Below, piece by piece: positions 59,031 to 64,000 of a stretch of DNA of 64,000 bases (position 1 is its first letter; each line of letters begins with the position of its first letter). A program made the position numbers and the translations under genes. The DNA comes from Puffinus mauretanicus (lineage: Eukaryota; Chordata; Aves; Procellariiformes; Procellariidae). Below the pieces are notes generated by a model, which worked only from the letters and a program-made list of their open reading frames with translations, searched no databases and was not told where the DNA came from. The DNA is taken from the NCBI GenBank assembly GCA_023333565.1, contig JAJKFH010003085.1, forward strand, positions 36,932 through 100,931, written 5' to 3'.

Positions 59031-61460
59031 GTGAAGTTCTCTGTCCTCATCCTTCTCCCCCGCCTGTGTTACAGGACAGCTTTGCCCCGCGCTTCTGCCC
59101 AGCACGTCTCGACCCCTGTAAATTGTGCTGAAGAGGTTGTTACAAGAGACTACGCATCAGGCCTTGTAAATCGACCTCCTGTCTCGAACGGGCACAAGCT
59201 GTCGAGTTATTTCTACCTGTGTGCAGCGGGCTGGTGCCGCGGTGCCCGAGCTGTCGCCTTCAGCAGGTGAAGACTTGCTGGCAGGTTTGTGTGAGCCGGG
59301 ACGGGGCTGCCTGCCCCCAGCCGAGGCGGCGGAGCAGGTCCCCAGGTCCCTGGCTCCTGCCTCCCCACACCAGCGCCTGCCCCACAGGAGCCTCCTCCCG
59401 GGGCTGGTTTTAGCATCCCAGACACTGTTGTTTTCGTTTCCAGCCAAGCTTAATTCAGATCTTATCTTCCCTTACTCATTTAAACACTTCTTTTGGTGTT
59501 TGAGAATGGTACTAAGTGAATAATATAATCACAAGAAGTATAAACACATCCAAGTCAGCTCTTGGATGGGATCTGGTGTTTGATGGCCGATATCCTGTAA
59601 TGAGCTGGAAAGCACAAGCCATCTATTATACAATATGCTGCCTTTTGTATTTATTTCCCATGACTTGAGCTTAGTTTTATTTTTTTCATCTTTATTTGAG
59701 AAAGAACCCTCAGCTTTGCGTCACTGAAGAAAAAAGGGAAGGTATTTCAATACACTATGTTGTTGGCCGTCCTCTCCTCGATGTGCTGGTCATTCAGGCG
59801 GCATTGCCCAGAATTGCTGCGATTGGGACGCCGCGGCCGTGCTGCCGGGCGAGGGGCAGAGCCGGGGTGGGATTCCCGTGTTTTGTACCACGCAAAAAAC
59901 CTTAATCTTGTTCCAGTCGTCCTCATTAGCACCTGCCCCAGCCCTGTCATTTCTGATACCGGGCGTTAGCCAGTGCCGGTGATGACAGACTGGGGCTACA
60001 CCCCAGCCCGAGGGGCTCCGGTGGCGGCGCGGGGGTATCCTGTGGCGGGGGCCAGCGCTCGTCCCTCTGCGGTTCGTCTCTCCCCATTGAACTGTTTTGT
60101 TTCCTGAGAAATGCCTCTGGACCGAGCATTGCCCAGCGAGAGACCCCTGCTCCTGCCCCTCAGGAGGAAGCACAATCAGCTTCCAGGAAAAATGTTCAGG
60201 CTTCTGTTTCTTGAAAACCATCGTTCCCTTTGCTCTGACCCGAAAGGTTTCCTGTTGCGTGGAAAACTGTCCCGGTGCCTAAGCTTTCTCTTTTCGCCCT
60301 GTGTCTGCAACCCGTTGATCTCTCTTTGTCGTGTTCGGGGCAGGGGGAGCCTCCGGGATGGAGGGAAGATCCTGTTAAAGGAAAGACCCCGAGCAGGTGG
60401 TGGAGCGGGAGCTGCGGTGGGTCGCTGCGCGGGGGCGAGGGGCAGCTCGGAGCCAAACCTGCCAGAGCTGCCTTGGGGGGCCACTGCCACATTACTCTGA
60501 GCTTGGCCAAGTCCCCGACCTCTCCCTGGCTCGATAACCGTGCCGTTAGAGCTGGCCCTCGTGGAGTTGGAGGTTTATCAGCTTTCCGTAACTCTGATTT
60601 CCTCTGTGATCCGTGTTGCCCATCCGCCTGCACGGCGGAGGCCGGGGCAGCTCGTGGCTTCAAGTGCTCTGCAAGCCCCGAACCGGAGGAAGTGCTTCAC
60701 GAGGCGCTGGACTTTCTGGTAGCTATTAATCTCCTGATGACCGGTCCGGGAAAGCTGCTTTTTAAAAGAAAGGCTTGCTCCGTAAGTGCTCAACTCTGGT
60801 TCGGACGCTGATTTATGGGGTTTTTCTTTTCTCACCTGCAGCATCATTGTAAGGGGCAGCCGGGGGCTTGGGCTGCGATGCCGAGGGCTCGTGGAGAGCC
60901 GCTTCTCACGGGAACGTCAGTCCGGTCCCCGAGGGCCACAGCCGCTTTGCTCCCTGTGCTATCGGAGCCCGGCACTAGGCACGGACCTGGCAGCCGGTGC
61001 AGCCGGTGGGCACCAAAAGGCCGGGACCGATCCCCCCGAGACCTGTGGGTGTTGGTCCACCGTTGCAGGACCCTAGCTGAAAGCTGCACCAGACCCCAGC
61101 CGAGGGCAGCTTCCAGGGCTTAGATAATTTATTTTTTCAAATGTCTGTGTTTTGCCCCTTCTGCCCCAAAATCCTGTAGCAGTGAGCGTGGTCTGTGGGG
61201 ACGGTATTTCCCTTTAAAGTCTTACTTGGTGACATGGCAAAGCAATCCTCCCCCAGTGAAGTAACTCATCGCTGCAAACCACGGTGGGTGTGCAGCCGTG
61301 CAGCCCTGACCGATCCCTCCCGGGCTTGCCCATCACCCATGGTGGGGCCGGCGGGACGGCCTTATGCATCCCAGTGGGTGCCACGGATCTGGGCTGTGGG
61401 AGCGGGAGGTGAAACCCTGGCATCGTGTGTGCATCCTTGGGCATCCCGGGCTCACTGCTG
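59031..61460. other. intergenic, no gene recognised
   Basis: Composition is mixed. Open frames of up to 178 codons show no family, no start context worth noting and no supported splice sites. Confidence 0.5.
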
Positions 61461-61461
61461 G

Positions 61462-61980
61462 GAATCATAGAATCATGGAATCATTAAGGTTGGAAAAGAC
61501 CTCTAAGATCATCGACTCCAGCCATCAACCCAACCCCCCCATGCCCACTACACCATGTCCCCAAGCGCCTCATCTACACGGCTTTTAAATACCCCCAGGG
61601 ATGGGGACTCCCCCACGTCCCTGGGCAGCCTGTTCCAAGGCCTGACCACTCTTTCAGTAGAGAAATTTCTCCTCATGTCCAATCTAAACCTCCCCTGGCG
61701 CAACTTGAGGCCATTTCCTCTCGTCCTATCGCTGTTACTTGGGAGAAGAGACCGACCCCCACCTCACTACAACCTCCCTTCAGGGAGTTGTAGAGCGATG
61801 AGGTCTCCCCTCACCTCCTCTTCTCCAGGCTGAACACCCCCAGTTCCCTCAGCCGCTCCCCATCAGACTTGTGCTCCAGACCCTTCTCCAGCTTCGTTGC
61901 CCTCCTCTGGACACGCTCCAGCACCTCCATGTCCTTCTTGTAGTGAGGGGCCCAAAACTGAACACAGGATTCGGGGTATA
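61462..61980 (-). mobile_element. CR1 LINE, 5'-truncated 3' end
   Basis: This is the minus-strand counterpart of the CR1 at 12,749-13,212. It extends further 5', including the end of the reverse-transcriptase frame (reads [19 protein letters not shown]) and the typical CTGTGTTCAGTTTTGGGCCC block before it. The 3' tail lies at 61,462-61,490. Confidence 0.95.
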
Positions 61981-63510
61981 AGAGCCAGGGAGCAGCCCTG
62001 GCTGCGGCTTGTCCCATCCCAGGGTTGGGCTGGGGGCTCCGGTGGCCACTGGAAACTCCGGGAAGTGGCTCTGTTAACACAGGATGGAAGGAACAAAAAC
62101 CCCAGAGCCATTAATCACCCGGCTTCGGCTGAACGTGCACATTTGATGGTGGCTGTTTACAGAGCACTTCCCTTGCTCGGAGGCCTCCCGGATCGTCAAA
62201 GGATTAATTGCCCGGCCTCCCGAAAGGATGTGCGACGCGCCCAGTGCCCGGAGCTGCATCTCCGGAGACTTCCCGGATGGGAAACAGCTGGGTCCTGCGC
62301 CGACTTTCCATCTTCTGCGACAGGAGGTGCAGGGCTGGGCATGTCCCCTCCCTCGGCCCTTCGGCACCTTCCCTGGCCCCAGCCCGGCGGGATGGGATGG
62401 GGCAGAACTGGACCCGTCTCTTCCCAGGGAGGTGGGTAGGAGCGAGGAAGCGATGCCAGACCTGCCAGGAGACAGAGGACAGGCGCTGGGGCTGTGCCAG
62501 GGCCTTGGCGCTAGATAATGCGGGGTGATCAACGTCTTCCACGTGGTAGCACTTTCTCCTTCTATACCATAAAACCGACCCTCCCAGGAACAGCTACCTT
62601 CATCCTTGAAAACCCCCTGTTCTGGGAATAAATGGTGTTTGCAGCCCCGCTGAGCAGCACCCAAGCCTGGGGCTGGACACCCCCTCCCTCTGCCCTGGGG
62701 ATGTGCCTTTCCAAACCCCACGTTTTGGGGCAGTCGGGGCTCGGGGCCGGGTTCCTCCCGCGTATCCTCGTGTCACTGCCCGGGCTGCGATGGGGGCTGC
62801 CCGCTCCCGAGGCCGCGTTGCCGCAGGGGTCCCGGTGGGACGTGCCCTGGGCAGACGCTGCAGCCCCAGGCTACGCCTCCCCCCGCCCCGCGTGCCGGCT
62901 GCAGGCAGCCATGCTCGCCGGCGATGTTAAACACGGGCCCTGGCCCCGCTTTTGGGGCAGGGGGTCTGAGACAGCCCCCGTGACAGCCAGGCGTCCCCAG
63001 CCAGCCCCACAATGGTTCGTTTCTGCTGTGTTGGTGCGTGGGGCATGAAAATGGCTGCTTTGCCAGGGCTCCGGGGGGGAACGGTGGAGCCCGGTGAGAA
63101 CTGGGGAAGGGACAGGATCTCGGCCACGTCTGGGGGTGCAGGTGCCTGCGCAGGATGCCCGGTGGGGGTGATGGGGGCCCCTGCAGCCACGCGGGGACCC
63201 TTCGGACCAAGGGCTTTCCCAGGTTTGGGGCTGCCGGCATGGCCTTCGGCCGCGGAGCTGGGTGTTGTGTGAGAACTGAACTTGGAAGAAAATCAGAAAC
63301 CTCCCCCTGGAAATACCCCTCGGGCTGGGAAGTCGTGGAGGCCCCGGGGTCGGTGCTCACGGGGGCGGTTCCTGCAGAGCTTAAGAAGGGCTGAGGACGG
63401 GGCTGGCGGTCAGAAGGAGACAGCCCCGGCCGGCGGCGTTCGCTCTCTGGAAGGAGCGAAGGAAGGAAAACCAGCCCTTGCTGCTGTCCTGCCCCGTCGC
63501 TGGCTCTGCG
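61981..63510. other. intergenic; isolated plus-strand polyA-like signal
   Basis: AATAAA at 62,627-62,632 is followed by TGGTGTTTG, but no gene can be linked to it. It could be the tail of an old retroelement. Otherwise nothing is recognised upstream of the signal-peptide exon. Confidence 0.4.
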
Positions 63511-63562
63511 ATGGAGTCGGCTCCTCTCCTCCTCCTCCTCGGCTTGCTGTGGGGCTGCAGCG
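63511..63562 (+). CDS. MADCAM1: signal-peptide first exon, candidate MADCAM1 (partial)
   Basis: An ATG opens 17 codons plus one base and is cut by a strong donor GTGAGT. The product MESAPLLLLLGLLWGCSG is a classic secretory signal peptide. A signal-peptide exon ending in phase 1 is the usual first exon of immunoglobulin-superfamily genes. In human, MADCAM1 (an Ig-domain ligand for alpha4-beta7 integrin on mucosal vessels) is the plus-strand gene after SHC2 and ODF3L2, and its first exon also holds just the signal peptide. No Ig-domain exon lies inside the window (about 440 bases remain), so the name rests on gene order, strand and exon type. Confidence 0.45.
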
Positions 63563-64000
63563 GTGAGTGCCGCAGGGGCCAAGAGCCGTCCCGATCCCTT
63601 AACCCGCCGTGCCGCCTGCCGCTGCTCTCTTCGCTTTGCCACATGGCACCGTGGGCCACCGCGGCCCCGGGGTGTCCCCTGACAGCCGCCGTGTCCCACG
63701 TGCGTCGCTGCTCCAGCACTCCTCGTCCCGGCGCTGCAGCCCGGCGCTCAGAGCCGCGGAGCACGCCGCCATGCGAGCAACAGCGTGCGCCTGGCCTGGG
63801 TTTGCTGTCCCGTTGCCAGAAGAGCAGCGATGCTGGTGACGGATGAGAACTGGGGAGAAGGGGCGTTTGGGTTCATTTTCCCAAGAAATGGCTGGAAAAT
63901 CTCAGTGGTAAACAGCGGATCAAGCGGCAATGCCTGCGACGGGGCAGAGCCGGGCTGGCAATCACCACAGGCGTGTCGGCTCCACGGCACTCCCGATGCC
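63563..64000 (+). other. intron 1 of the 63,511 gene, to the window edge
   Basis: No acceptor followed by an Ig-like exon is seen before the window ends. Confidence 0.4.

Noticed and set aside
62627..62632. PolyA signal ending a gene upstream of MADCAM1
   Set aside because: No exon or conserved frame leads to it. Kept only as an isolated signal.

Overview
The window looks like bird nuclear DNA, probably from a GC-rich microchromosome. Two nearly identical CR1 LINE 3' ends finish in the avian ATTCTATGATTCTATGA-type tail. One solo endogenous-retrovirus LTR belongs to a family common in neoavian genomes. Genes have many introns with GT-AG borders and CpG-island promoters. Gene order matches human 19p13.3 (MIER2 - C2CD4C - SHC2 - MADCAM1), which I place by family knowledge and not by a search.

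Layout: 1-4,073 carries the 5' end of a minus-strand gene, probably MIER2, with a nine-base first coding exon in a CpG island. From 4.7 to 25.2 kb there is no recognisable gene. This interval holds a solo LTR (6,944-7,488), an unrecognised cysteine-rich minus-strand terminal-exon candidate (8.06-8.77 kb), one CR1 (12.75-13.21 kb), a 72-bp minisatellite, and a series of AT-rich islands with homeodomain, POU and RFX X-box motifs set in very GC-rich DNA. C2CD4C (minus, single coding exon) occupies 27,714-28,973, with a TATA promoter near 29.6 kb and a polyA signal at 25.21 kb. SHC2 (minus, 12 coding exons, 607 aa reconstructed) occupies 35,668-40,329. A plus-strand MFSD14-family transporter gene (12 exons, 492 aa reconstructed) runs from 45,078 to 54,976 with a long 3' UTR. 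The second CR1 lies at about 61.46-61.98 kb. A signal-peptide first exon at 63,511-63,562 sits where MADCAM1 would be expected.

The genes do not form one pathway. SHC2 is a receptor-tyrosine-kinase adaptor of neurons, C2CD4C is a C2-domain nuclear/neuronal protein, and MFSD14 proteins are orphan major-facilitator membrane proteins. The most interesting points are: the MFSD14 gene, which mixes MFSD14A- and MFSD14B-specific residues and sits where mammals have no such gene (a likely third ohnolog); the non-coding 9.7-25 kb interval that may regulate C2CD4C/SHC2; the unexplained terminal exon at 8 kb; and a possible plus-strand transcript ending at 32.8 kb, tail-to-tail with SHC2. Most long open frames in the GC-rich parts are composition artefacts and are not annotated.
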